Source: Phallus indusiatus (taxonomy: Eukaryota > Basidiomycota > Agaricomycetes > Phallales > Phallaceae). Taken from it: a stretch of DNA of 64,000 nt. The notes under the pieces were generated by a model that had not been told where the DNA came from, ran no database searches, and saw only the letters and a program-made list of their open reading frames with translations. The translations under genes were made by a program, and so were the position numbers. Each line of letters starts with the position of its first letter. Position 1 is the stretch's first letter. The stretch lies in contig JAQFWX010000004.1 in the NCBI GenBank assembly GCA_027605045.1, forward strand, positions 1,994,683-2,058,682, read 5' to 3'. This document shows positions 46,844 through 58,201 of this stretch, piece after piece.

Positions 46844-48706
46844 TTATGAGGCTTTCTCTTTGCCTTTGAGAGATAACAATGGCTTTTCATTAGCCATCCA
46901 CCATCTAACCAGATCCAAGGTAGCCACAGCATCCTCAATAGACGAGTGTCCCGCCTCGCCTCCAGCCTGAATCGTTTTCTGCAATTTATCACTGGCAATA
47001 TCCCTCAACGCTCTGCGGAAAGGTGGACCACCTTTATGAGGAAAAAGGACACAAGTATCGACAACGCGTCGATGCACCATTCTAAGCGTTTTCAAGTCAT
47101 TCTCAAGCGCATGTCCAACCAGAATCGTATTCGGCCCGATAAAGGCACGAAGAGCCTGTCGAACAGCCGAAAGATCCAAAACAGCCTTGTTCAGCATTTC
47201 AGGTGTTATCCCCGAGAATCTGGTAATATAATCGATGACTTTGACACCCCGATCTGGTCGTATTATTTCGTCGAAGACTTGTTGTCCGCTACCATCTACT
47301 ACTGATACTCGTGCGACGGACATTCCGGCCGTTGTGTATACCATTTCGCAGTCTAGTGCTGCTACGTCTAAATATGCGTCGTCGTTTAGTGTTGAGGGAG
47401 GTGCTGGTTCTGAAGTTAGTGTGAAAGCGTGCCGACGGTGTAGATCTTCTGGAGATTTTTCGTAAAATACGTGTGGACCGAGGGAACACCCCGGACCTGG
47501 ATGTGTCATTGCACAGCACTTGTATGTCTTAATCTTTTCGCCTAAGAAATGGGTCAGATATGATTTGAGCTTTTCTTGTGCGGAAAACATTACCATTAAC
47601 AGTTTTAGTATACGGCCTCGCCCAATGATACGTACAAGCTTCGTCTTTACCTTGACCCAATGGTGTAACGACAAATCGTTCACTGCAGCGTTCACAAACT
47701 TGTTCTTCTCCTTCAGAAGACGGCTTATCACCTCCAACGCCAGCTGGAACCTCGAGCATAAACCCCCAAGCAGCCATCTGTTCTTCGCTCAAAAGCGCAC
47801 CGCGGTTTTCCAATTCTGACGCAGACACTCGAGTGATTTTTCGAGCTTTTGCGCGTAGTTGCAAGTCGGCTTCGGTCCCTACGCTATCATGCACCGGTGT
47901 ATTTGGTTGTGGTCTTTTCTTGAGAGATACCATTGACGAGATCATGCCTTGTCGGTAGGTTAGCTTGTTTGTTTTGGAGTAAACATCCTGTTCTTGTGCT
48001 AAAGCGTGGTCTCGTGCTAGAGTGGGGCGTTTGTCGTGAAATGAGGAATATAATGTGCTGAATGAGAGAAGGAGAGGTGAATGGGATAAGAAGAAACAAG
48101 AGCACGGAGAACATCTGCTTTACACGAATGTTTCATAAAGGTTCCTTAAGCATGTTTGGCGCATTGAGATGGGTATTTTACTTGTAGCGGCTGAGGCATT
48201 GATGACAGGTATTAATTGTGAAGTCTTCAAAGAACATGAGTGTTTAGCAAGCACAATTAGAAGAAACTCACATTTGCGGAAGAGGGAGTAGTAGTAGTGG
48301 AGGATGTAGTAGAGATAGATGGCGACGTTCGTTGTGATCGCACTGGGTCTAATTTCTGGAGTTTTCGAGGGGGTTGGGAGTCTGGAAGAGTAGCTGGGGT
48401 AGCCGATGGCACTGGCAGGAGTCGTTTAGCTGGAACTGTTTTTAAAATAGAGGGTAAAATTGGAGCGGTAGAAGAGGTGGAGACTGAAGAAATAGTGGTT
48501 GTAGAGGAGGACGAGGAGGAGGAAGAAGAGGAGGAGGAGGAGGAGGAGGAGGAGGAGGAGGAAGACACCGTAGCAGCCAAGCTTGGCGGGATTGTCGCAG
48601 AGGAATACCTGGCATTGGGCTTATGCGAAAAGAGACACGAATTCCGATGACAAGTTGCTCGTTCTGGACACAAAATCTCGTCGAACAGTCCCAGGCGTGT
48701 AAACAT
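46844..48706 (-). CDS. REX3: REX3-like RNA exonuclease with CCCH finger
   Basis: REX3 trims RNA 3' ends, including MRP RNA in yeast. Start MFTRLGLFDEILCPERATC at 48706; the CCCH finger reads CPERATCHRNSCLFSH. A 20-odd residue poly-Ser tract follows. An intron with donor GT|GTAAAG joins NLYETFVT to LYSSFHDKRPTLARDHALAQ. The exonuclease domain has ExoI DVAALDCEMVYTTAG, ExoII TILVGHALENDLKTLRM and ExoIII GHSSIEDAVATLDLVRWWM, so all DEDDh residues are present. A Cys-rich insert (EQVCERCSERF ... KCCAMTHPGPGCSLG) precedes it. Stop at 46844. Head to head with LAG1 across 203 bp. Confidence 0.88.
48504..48572 (+). repeat. (AGG/GAA)n trinucleotide repeat coding poly-Ser in REX3
   Basis: About 23 GAG/GAA triplets on the plus strand correspond to a Ser run in REX3. 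The antisense Glu-rich frame is an artefact of this repeat. Confidence 0.85.
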
Positions 48707-48909
48707 CCTTCGCGTCGATGCGATTGCGAGCTGGCTCATGCCCAGCCACAGATCACGCACACAGGTTACCGACTGCTTGGCTCCCCTGGCGTCTTTTGAT
48801 CTTTGCCGGTGACACAAATGCGACATTCCGAGTCACGCCCCTTGCCAACCTGCGGATTGGTTCGGCCGTAGTTTTAGTCTCCTCTTTTCTGCAACAAGAG
48901 AGAAGAAGC

Positions 48910-50712
48910 ATGCCCGCTCCAAAACAGAGAGGCGTCTTGAGTGGTATAGAGTAAGCCCAACGCCTTTTTCTTTACATTTCTTATATTATCTTTGCGTGTC
49001 AATCAATCACTTGAACCTTTTTAGTGATGACGCCAACCATCATATAGCAGGCTCGTTTGTCCCAGCCAGGTCGGTGTCTCCTGCCGTTCTTGTTCATTTT
49101 TTGAAAATTCAATTCCAAATTTCGTTTTTCAAACAGCCCGACAGCATCAAATTTCTCGCGTCCACCTTCGCCTTTGCATGTTCCAAAGTCGCATGGCTTA
49201 TGGGCAGACATCATATCGATGCGATGGATGCGCGTACCATCCTCGTCTCTCAAAATGATCGTTTATTTAATTGTACTGTATCTGAATTGGGAGCTTCTTC
49301 AATGGTTCGGCATCGTGTCCCAGGATCACGTAAATCCTTTCGGGTCTCTCCTGTTCATCTCTCATCGTGTACCCTCTTCGACCGATGACGAACCATATTA
49401 CCAGAAGGGTCCCCTTGATTTAGTCTTCATCGCGTTCTACGTCATCGTCTGGTCATTCGTCCGTCAATTTCTAACCCTATACCTCTTCCCTCCCGTCGCG
49501 AGACGTTTCGGAATCAGAAAACAGGCCAAACTAGAGAGGTTTGGCGAACAGGGCTATGCTTTACTCTATTTCTCGTTTATGTCCTTGTATGGTTTTGTAC
49601 GTTCTTCTCTTTTTCGGTTTTACAATCCAAAAGCGTGTTTGCTAACTCTCTTTTCGTTTTATCACAGGCTGTTATGTCTAGTTCTAAGATATGGTGGTTC
49701 AGAACAGAGCACTTTTGGATAGGTAACATCCTCATTTTTTTTATGACCCGTGACCCGAGACCCGAGTTCACTATTGGTTCTCATAGACTATCCCCATTGG
49801 AGGATGACGCCGCTAATGAAATCCTATTATCTTCTTCACTCTGCTTATTGGACCCAGCAGTTCCTCGTTCTCGTGTTGGGTCTAGAGAAACCTCGCAAGG
49901 ATTACACAGAGCTAATCATTCACCATATTGTCACTCTTTGGCTCGTCGGGTAAAAACGTCTTTCTTTGAATCAGTTTCCGTCGTAAGCGCCTGACACAAA
50001 CTGGTTTCGCAGTTGGAGTTATTTAATCAACCTAACTCAAATCGGTAATGCCGTTTTCCTCACCCATGATTTCTCGGATATTTTCCTAGCCGTAAGTCTC
50101 CTCCTCCCATGTATAGAAAACGAAAATACTGATTTTTTTTAGCTTGTGAAATTGTTGAATTATATGCGTTACGACCGCACAAAAAGTATCGTTTATGTTG
50201 GATTTGTAGGGGTGTGGACGTATGTCATTATCTTTCTTACTATGTTATTACGGCCTGAAAGTTGTAAATGAAGGTACTTCCGGCATTACCTTAATCTCAA
50301 AATGCTCTACTCTGTATGGACCGAATTCAACCTTATCCCGTAAGTCCCTTCCATTCGTTTATGGCTTAGGCTGAAAGCGGTGGAAAACATCGACAGTGAG
50401 TTTGCCAAACAATGGAGTCCCGAAGATGGCGTTTGGCTTCCGTACTGGATGAGGTATCAAATATTCGCCCCACTGGTGCTCCTGCAAATAGTCAATGTAT
50501 TCTGGTACTTCCTAATATGGCGTATCCTCGTACGGGCGGTTTTGTCTTCGAAACTAGACGATGAAAGGTCAGACGACGAGGAGGATGAGAAAGAAGAGAA
50601 TAAGAAAAACCAAGCACCGCAATTACGCCACCCTTACCCAACGCACGCGCCAAATGGTGTCTCCAACCGAGCAGGGCGGTCGGTAACTGTCGTTGAAGAT
50701 GACGACGATTGA
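48910..50712 (+). CDS. LAG1: Ceramide synthase (LAG1/LAC1, TLC domain)
   Basis: Makes ceramide from a sphingoid base and acyl-CoA in the ER membrane. After two short exons (MPAPKQRGVLSGIE; DDANHHIAGSFVPA) the main body begins with TASNFSRPPSPLHVPKSHGL. TLC-domain motifs are KLERFGEQGYALLYFSFMSL, SSKIWWFRTEHFWIDYPHW, MKSYYLLHSAYWTQQFLVLV, the Lag motif ELIIHHIVTLWLVGWSYLIN, and GNAVFLTHDFSDIFLALVKL with the essential His and Asp residues. The tail is acidic and cytosolic (DDERSDDEEDEKEENKK), as in fungal LAG1. Nine introns, frame intact. Stop TGA 50710-50712. Confidence 0.93.
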
Positions 50713-50914
50713 CAAAGGTGACATGGGTTCAATAGGATAGCCGCATTTTATAGTCGTATTTACGTACATCTTGTTCAAACATGCTCACCTTAACGATATC
50801 TCCTTTTCTTTTCTTTTTTCAAGGGAGCCAAGTACACAAACATAACATTGAATAATATTGTTTATTTTGCATATTATATAGCAATCGTACAAACAGATGA
50901 AAAGAAGAAGAATA

Positions 50915-51727
50915 TCAGCTGCCGACTACCCGGCCCAATCGAGCTAATGTATCTTCACTGTTTTCAGCATCCTCTATCTGATCTGATTGACCGACCTACA
51001 AAAGCAAATTTGAGGACTCGAAAAGCAGATAATTCGGATATATCACTTACTACTCGCAGCACTGCCTTCTTGGACGATTCCTGAATTTCTCCAGCTATGA
51101 TGAGTTCATCAAGTATCTAAACGTGGATCAGTTATGGATGATAAACAGCATCACAACAATCGAATGCTTACAGCGTATGCTTTTTGAAAATTGAATATCC
51201 TAGTCAACTTAGTTAATATAGTCATAATAGTATTAAAGACGAAATGACTCTTACAGGTCTAACTCGCAAACCTAATGTTTCATTTGTTTAGATCTAGTTA
51301 TCTTCAGTTCAGTGTCACTCACATTTCCAAAATATCGATCTAAAACTTCAACATAACGGTGGATGATTTCAAGTGTAGCCAGCTCGTTATCGGAAGCACC
51401 GATACCACATACGAAGAAGAGTGATGCATAACGTCGATATACCACCTTGGTATCTAATCCCTCAAGTTTATGATTTGCATAGAAAGATGATTTTCCGTCT
51501 ACTCACCTTTATATTCCAAGAAATTGCACATCCTTGTCCGTCTAGCTAGTACTAGTTGAGTGACATCCTTAACTATCTTCGTTTTAGCTTTGGGAGGTAA
51601 CGTGGTGAACCATTTCGCTAGGCGGACTTTGCCTGTAGTGATAAAACAATAATCAGTAAAACCTTATTTCTTTATCCTTTAAATATTGCGTACCTTGCCG
51701 TGAGACTAAAAGTATGTAATTCATCAT
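50915..51727 (-). CDS. APS1: Clathrin adaptor AP-1 small (sigma) subunit
   Basis: Small subunit of the AP-1 coat at the trans-Golgi and endosomes. Start [20 protein letters not shown]; then [80 protein letters not shown] and a short tail [40 protein letters not shown] is the sigma1 rather than sigma2/3 type. Six or so short exons; the VCELDL exon is only about 17 nt. ATGATG at the start gives two possible Met; I take the first. Stop 50915-50917. Confidence 0.9.
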
Positions 51728-51937
51728 GTTGAAAGTCGAAGTCGGAGAGTCGATGCTGGTCGCGTTACTGTCACTGCGCAGTTTAGTGATGCAAGTAGCT
51801 TAGGTTGCACGAACATAAGTATTCCTTGTATTTTTAAGAACCATATTCACAAGGTAACAAAAAAATTACAGAGACATTAGGTTTAATGATGTACTTAAAG
51901 TCTGTATTCTGTTCCCTGTCTTCAGGAAAAAAACAAC

Positions 51938-52022
51938 TCCCCAGGACCGGGATCGAACCAGTGACATTCAGATGAAGTGCTTCCATTACAGTCTGACGCT
52001 CTTCCAACTGAGCTACCCGGGG
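51938..52022 (-). tRNA. tRNA-Tyr (GTA anticodon) with a 12-nt intron
   Basis: Read on the minus strand: acceptor CCCCGGG pairs with CCTGGGG plus discriminator A; D-stem GCTC/GAGC; anticodon stem TCAGA/TCTGA; T-arm ACTGG-TTCGATC-CCGGT. The anticodon loop is CTGTAA, an intron TGGAAGCACTTC (51974-51985), then A, giving GTA at the anticodon and the intron after position 37 as expected for eukaryotic pre-tRNA-Tyr. A and B box sequences (TAGCTCAGTTGG, GGTTCGATCCC) are present. Total 85 nt, 73 without the intron. Confidence 0.93.
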
Positions 52023-52627
52023 CCGATGTAATATCGCTTGCATTAGTATATATCCCGATGAATCGAAAGCTTGTCTCCGAGCGAAACTTCCATGTCCGCT
52101 GGTTGCAAAGTAAATGGATAACCGCGATGACACCCAATCTCTATACACGTTTATCTTCCTAGTGGTCATTGTATTGTAAGAATGACTCAAATAAACATCT
52201 TATGGGTTTCATTTAACATGATTGCTAACAGAACATTCTTTCTACTCTGGCTCATCATATCTTCGTGTCTTGGAGTGCCTCTTAAAGCCTTCATAGCTGA
52301 TACCTGGCGATCTGTATTTTCAAGGGAAAATCCCGACTCACGCGGCCGGATAGCGTCTGTCAGAAGAAGACAACAGGATGGTGAAGAATGGGAGATGGAA
52401 TTCAGAAGGAGAGCGGGGTAACATTCAAAAAGGGTAATAACCTTGGGGGAACTGGAGATATACTATTATTCGGGAAAAAAAATAAACTAGAGCTGTAGGC
52501 TTAGAACATTTTCTTACAAAATACTTTGTCAGTACGCCAATGTATTGTAATTATCAGTATCATGATACCGTCAAGTTCGTTTCGGGCGTCAATTCTGAAA
52601 TACTAAATCATCTTTGACTCTTTACTC
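52023..52627. other. Intergenic region between tRNA-Tyr and CTNNBL1
   Basis: 605 bp. It contains a 79-codon frame (52182-52421) with one hydrophobic stretch (TFFLLWLIISSCLGV) and a basic tail. There is no homology I recognise, so I do not call it a gene. Confidence 0.3.
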
Positions 52628-55044
52628 ATGGATATCGACAAGCTTTTCAAAGTAACTCAATTATTTCCTCACAGGGTTTGACTCTCATGGTTATTTACAG
52701 CTTCCCAAACTATCAGGGAGCAGAAAGCGACAATTACCCGATGCACCTACGCCGGACATGCTCAAACGCATGAGAATGGACAATACAACCGCAAGCTCCT
52801 CAGACGCGACTACTTCAGCACAAAACGGACATGATACATATTCCGCGAAAGGAAAACTGAAAAATGTAGTGATTGAAGACGTGGACGAAGATGCTCCTGA
52901 AGAGCCTTCGGATTTTGCTCCAGGAGGAGACGCGGATTATTTCGCTGAAGAAGACGAAGAAGGTCGCTTTTTTGGTGGTGGATTGACAGACGAGCAGAAG
53001 AAAATCCTCAACATATTTGATAATGTACCAGAAGATGGTAACCTTGCAGATGGCGTTCGTGTGTTTCTCTTGTTATGCTGGCCCTAGAACTGACAGCTAC
53101 AGACATTTTGCTAGTCCGACGAACTATCTCCAACTGTCATACGTAGATTATTGTTACAATTTGAAAGAGCTGTTAAGAAAAATCAAGACCAGCGTTCAAA
53201 GTACCCAGACGATCCAACAAAGTACGTTGTCGAACTATGATGTGTGAAATAGTTACTGACCTTCAATTCCAGATTCATCGACTCAGAGGCCGATTTGGAC
53301 GCGGCAATAAAAGCATTACTACCGCTTGCACAAGTTCCAACCGTTGCTTACCCCGAACTGCTTAATTCTGGCACAGCGGATGCCCTGGTGGACTTGCTGA
53401 GCCACGAAAATGCGGATATCGTTATCGATGTCGTTGAAGTTATACATGAACTTACTGATGAAGATGCTGGCAATGAAGACGAGGAGGAAGATGGTCGAGA
53501 AGAGGTTTTGAAGGAATTAATGGAAGGACTAGTAAGTTGCATTCAACAAGTGATCGCCTCGTTCCTATCTAATCATTATTTAGGTAGCAAAGTCTATTCT
53601 GGAGCTATTAGTACAAAATCTTGCGCGACTAAATGAAAGCGAGGAAACCGATCGACAAGGTGTATTCCACATTTTAGGTGAATACTGTCCTTAGCTCTCC
53701 TTCCTAGTTAACTTCAATATCGGATTCAGGCATATTCGAGAATATTCTGGGATTTAATCCAGAGCTGGCTACACAGTTAATTGCTAAAACGACCTTGATG
53801 ACTTGGCTGTTGCAACGACTCAGCGCGCCAGTTCAGGATGAAAATAAAAGATATAGCGCCGAACTACTATCGATCCTTCTACAAAATAATCGTCAAAACC
53901 GTCTAACGTTTGGAGACAAAGGTGGCGTGGATACATTATTAAAAGTGTTATCAGTAAGCAGCCGTAATTAGATCATCTTGAATACCTAAGTTCATTTTGC
54001 CTCAGCATTATCGTCGGAGGACCCTGCCGACGCTGATGAAACCGAATTCATGGAAAACGTCTTTGATACCTTATGCTCGGCTCTTATCGAACCAGAAATT
54101 AAGGAGATTTTCCTCAAAGAAGAGGGAATTGATCTAATGGTTCTTCTAATGAAGTCAGCTTGCTTCTTCTCATCACAAATGGTGAAATGACCTTTTCATC
54201 TAGGAAAAAATCAGTCTCAGTCGCGGGCAATCAAGGTCCTCGATCATGCCTTATCTGGAACAGCAGGAACCGCTAATTGTGAGGCTTTCGTGGAAGTACT
54301 AGGTTTGAAGACCTTGTTTGCTGCGTTTATGGGCAAAGTTATTGAATCTTACTACGTTCCGATGACCTTTTTGACAATATCTGGGTAATCTAGGGTCACA
54401 AACAGAAGAAGAATGGTTCGACAGCTCCAACAAACGAAGACACCACACACATGCTTGGAGTTATGGCGTCGCTTTTTCAAATCTGGCTTCAGAATCCCAA
54501 GCTCGAATACGGTTATTGACCAAATACGTTGAAGCTAACTATGAAAAGGTCGATCGGTTGCTCGAAATTCGTGAACAGTCAGAAAATCGCCTGAAAGCTG
54601 CCGAACGAGAGATAGAACAGGAGCGTCGAGTATGTAACACTTTCTCTCTTCGTCAGGTATACTGAAGGTCTGTTATTTAGGATTTGGTCGCAGATGGTGT
54701 TGTCGTAGGCGAAGACGAGGAGGACACGTGGTACCTCAGAAGATTGGACAGTGGATTATTCGTCTTGCAGACGGTAGACTTCATCCTCGGTTGGATATGT
54801 ATGGAAGACGACGGAGTGCGTATTCATCTTGTCCTTTATCAATGTCTGTTAACGCTTGTATTAGGTTCGCAGTCACGTAGTAAAAATGCTCGACCGCAAG
54901 AGCAAGAGCTTAAAAGACATTGTATCAGTCCTGAAGATATATCGCGAAAATGTTGGAGAGGACCAAACGCGAGCACCAGATGATCCTTCGCCCACGCAAC
55001 AAGAGATTCTGGACGGACTAATTACATTTTTGGATGGATGCTAA
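52628..55044 (+). CDS. CTNNBL1: CTNNBL1-like armadillo-repeat spliceosome-associated protein (frame broken at three runs)
   Basis: CTNNBL1 binds the Prp19/CDC5L complex. Exon 1 is MDIDKLFK; after a 49-nt intron comes LPKLSGSRKRQLPDAPTPD. Conserved segments are FFGGGLTDEQKKILNIFDNV, VIRRLLLQFERAVKKNQDQR, SKYPDDPTKFIDSEADLDAA, NSGTADALVDLLSHENADIV, RQGVFHILGIFENILGF, EFMENVFDTLCSALIEPEI, AIKVLDHALSGTAGTANCEA, RIRLLTKYVEANYEKVDRLL and EEDTWYLRRLDSGLFVLQTV. The frame slips at three mononucleotide runs: GG 54019-54020, AAAAAA 54205-54210 and TTTTT 54473-54477. Each slip lies inside conserved sequence that continues in another frame. The gene is probably intact in the organism. Stop TAA 55042-55044. 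Confidence 0.87.
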
Positions 55045-55073
55045 TATATGTCTTTACACGAGCAAAGCGAGAA

Positions 55074-56899
55074 TTAGTTTTGGGGTAATGAGGATGATGT
55101 TACTGTGGATAAAATCGACGCGGAAAGTATCATGTCTAATGCGCCGCGAACCTGGGTTAGTTCATTTTGAAACTTGAGTTCGGCTTCTATTTTTTTTCGC
55201 AGTTGAAGTAACAGGCCGTCGATTAGTGGAGAGTGCCCGAAGACCGGGGTATACATTTCTAATGCATAAATTATTTGAATGCGCTCGTGTGAAGTAAAAA
55301 AAAAATCGTACCTATTAGGACCTTACCCACGTCACAACTTAACTCTCCAAATCTGGGATCCGTAATATTTTTTAGAAGTAGTCGTAGAACGGGTTCTAAA
55401 AGAACATCATCACGACCTGCGAGTGCAGGACGCAGACCATCTCGATGTACTAGTTCTTGTATTAATGAAAATTTGGTTGCCGGGGGTCCTTGCTACATGA
55501 AGTTCCATTTGATTAAATCATTGAGTGTTGAGAGAACTTGGCGCATACCTTGGCCAACACCGAATCCAATGCAGCACCATACTTAAATGATTTGAGAAGT
55601 CGGTCATATTCCCTTAATCGTTTCTTCCTTCTGCTTTCTACTCGAAACTCGTCTATGTTGTCTAATTTTTTCGATTTTCCTTTGATGTTTTGGCGGATTT
55701 TTCGTTCTCCGATATTTGGAAGTACACCACCTAGAAATGATTCGATCGTCCCCGAGCGAACTGCATCAGTACCCATTGCCATATCGGCAGCGGCTTGTTC
55801 GGAGGCTTTTGGATCCCGTCTCCTCACCGAGAGGGTTCCGTCAGACATACCCGCTGCTATGTGGGTATCATCTGGCTGTCAGATGTACGTAATTAGAAAG
55901 GGAACGTCATGATATATAATGGAACTCACTGAGATAGCCAGACATAGAATATTAGATGGATATCTCATTGTGTGTACGACTTTGTATGTACTAACATCAT
56001 AGACCTTGACCATCTGATCAAGCGAGCCAGTTAGGAGTCTAGTAGACTTGCTATCAAAGGCAAGGGCAGTGATAGTTTTTTGGTGATTTGAGATTGCACG
56101 AAGGCATCGCCCGCCAGCTACAAGATCCCATACACGAAGAATGGGGCCAGACGATGATAAGGCAATTGACCCGGAGGGGAACATTAGCACTTGTTCTACG
56201 GGGACAGCACCGCTCTGTGAATTTCCTCCCATTGTCATTTCACATTCTCCCGATCGACTATCGAATAATCGAACGGTAGAATCGTAGGAACCGGTAAGAA
56301 TGAGATGAGGGTTCGACTGCGATACCACACCTGTACGAACATAGTCGGTGTGGTCGGTAAATGTAGTGATCGCGGATTGAGAAGGCATATCCCAGAGTTT
56401 GACAGTGGTATCATCTGAGCAGGATAGAATCTGCGTATGCTGTACAGATGAAAATTTGGTAACGTGTACGGGTTGCTTATGAGAATCAAGGGTTCGGAGA
56501 ATGGATCTGCTGTTAATATCGAATACCTTTGCGACAAAATCATCAAACGATGTTAATACGCGAAAAAATGAAGAGAAAACGACATACTTGAATTAAACCG
56601 GAATCATCTCCTGCAACGACGAGTTTGCCATCGTCTCTGATGCATCCACTTCTGGCAACGTCCTTAAACCGAGATATTGTCTTGATAATACGTTGTGTAC
56701 GAGGGGCGTAAATTTGAATCCGGGTAGCAGCACTAACTGCATAGCGATGAGGTTTTGAAGGGGAAAAATGGACAGAAGTTACGGGCGCATATTCTTTGAC
56801 AAAGACTGGGTGTTTGAATCTTCGCCAATACCTTGACTCGGGGTTGTGTTTTGAGACAAGTCGGGGCTGCTGTTTGATTACTACGGGATGGTAATCCAT
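55074..56899 (-). CDS. UTP15: UTP15, U3 snoRNP / small-subunit processome WD40 protein
   Basis: Needed for 18S rRNA processing and rDNA transcription. Start MDYHPVVIKQQPRLVSKHNP at 56899; then RYWRRFKHPVFVKEYAPVTS and WD40 blades ending in DDTTVKLWDMPSQS, STVRLFDSRSGECE, LRVWDLVAGGRCLRAI and DQMVKVYDVSTYKVVHTMRY. The UTP15 C-terminal domain follows: RRKKRLREYDRLLKSFKYGA, ALDSVLAKQGPPATKFSLIQ, ELVHRDGLRPALAGRDDVLL and a final IDGLLLQLRKKIEAELKFQN. Frame intact over five introns. Head to head with TCTP over 242 bp; both are growth-related. Confidence 0.92.
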
Positions 56900-57141
56900 A
56901 AACCACCCTTATGACTTGAAAGAATAGGTTATTCAGAAGATGAAAATTCAAATTTTTACGACCTATACACTCACAAATTTTCCCAGACGAGATTCGCTAC
57001 GACAAGCCGTGACTTTAAGACCTGTGACACCGTGACGAAGGAGCCAAATCGTCGGTGATCGCTGATCAAAAAATTTTTCTGGTTTATCTCTCTCCTTCAA
57101 CCTTCCAAATCACTTGTATTCTTGGTTGTATATTTTGTAAA

Positions 57142-58007
57142 ATGCTCCTATACACCGATATCCTTACCGGCGATGAAATGTTCTCCGATGCCTTCCCCAT
57201 GTAAGAGCTCAGTCTTATTCATTTTGATCCGAACTTGATTGAGATTTTTCATAGAAAAACAATCGACGATGTCATCTTTGAAATCGACTGCGCTATGATT
57301 AATGTCAAGAAGGGCGCCGATGTAGATATTGGTGCGTGCTCCAAGTTAACCCTTAGTCCCTTTTATCAATTGCTTTTGATCTAATTGAGCTCACAACCCG
57401 TAAGGCGCGAATCCTTCGACTGAAGAAGGTGAAGAGGCGTTGGAGGACGGTATTTCCGTCGAAAATAACGTTGTTTATTCGTTCCGTCTGCAACAAACAA
57501 GTTTCGATAAGAAGACCTACTTGACGCATCTCAAGGTCAGTGCTTTGGTGTGCAATTTGGGCTCAGGGACCGATTGACAATTTAACAGTCATATATGAAA
57601 GCCGTCAAGACGAAGCTTCAAGAGACTAACCCTGATCGAGTCGAGGATTTTGAGAAAAAAGCTTCAGCATATGCTAAGAAGATTGTCGCTAATTTCAAAG
57701 ACTACGACTTTGTCAGTCCTGGAATACGTTTATACAGAACTTGCGATCATATACTGATTGATTATATTTAGTACACTGGCAGCTCAATGAATGTCGATGG
57801 TATGGTTGCGTTGTTGAATTACAGAGTGAGCCACTACTTGCATGTTACAAAATTCTTGCGTTGACATAGTTATCGACGTTTTTTTCAGAGTGACGGCACA
57901 ACTCGTGAGTATAGATCGAACGACGCTAGGTTCATTCCAACTAATATTTCAATTTTCCAGCTTATTTTACAATTTGGAAGGACGGTGTCAAGGAGGTCAA
58001 ATTGTAA
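57142..58007 (+). CDS. TCTP: Translationally controlled tumour protein homologue
   Basis: Small conserved ribosome-associated, growth-linked protein (yeast Tma19). MLLYTDILTGDEMFSDAFPM is the family N-terminus; IDDVIFEIDCAMINVKKGAD, NNVVYSFRLQQTSFDKKTYL (TCTP signature 1), YMKAVKTKLQETNPDRVEDF and YDFYTGSSMNVDGMVALLNY (signature 2) follow, ending FTIWKDGVKEVKL. Six small exons, including one of about 10 nt region near 57889-57903 that reads SDGTT across its junctions. Length about 167 residues, normal for the family. Stop TAA 58005-58007. Confidence 0.95.
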
Positions 58008-58201
58008 CTTGTCTGTAATAATCTTTTTGTTCGAATGAGAAAATAGAAACCTTTGGCGCATCCGATAGTGATAATAAATCAAGAAAGTGTGTTCTTAAAA
58101 CATTACAGTTATTGAGATAAACATCACAGGCAAGTATAAATATATATACAGATATTGGCTAAAGCTCCTGGGGACGCAGTGGCTTCATTTTGTGCATACT
58201 T

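Noticed and set aside
48297..48650. Glu-rich frame on the plus strand
   Set aside because: It is antisense to the poly-Ser tract of REX3.
53040..53110. A 29-35-nt or GC-donor mini-intron in CTNNBL1
   Set aside because: A 60-nt GTTCGT...GCTAG intron gives GSDELSPTVIRRLLLQFERA, which fits the family; the shorter options do not.
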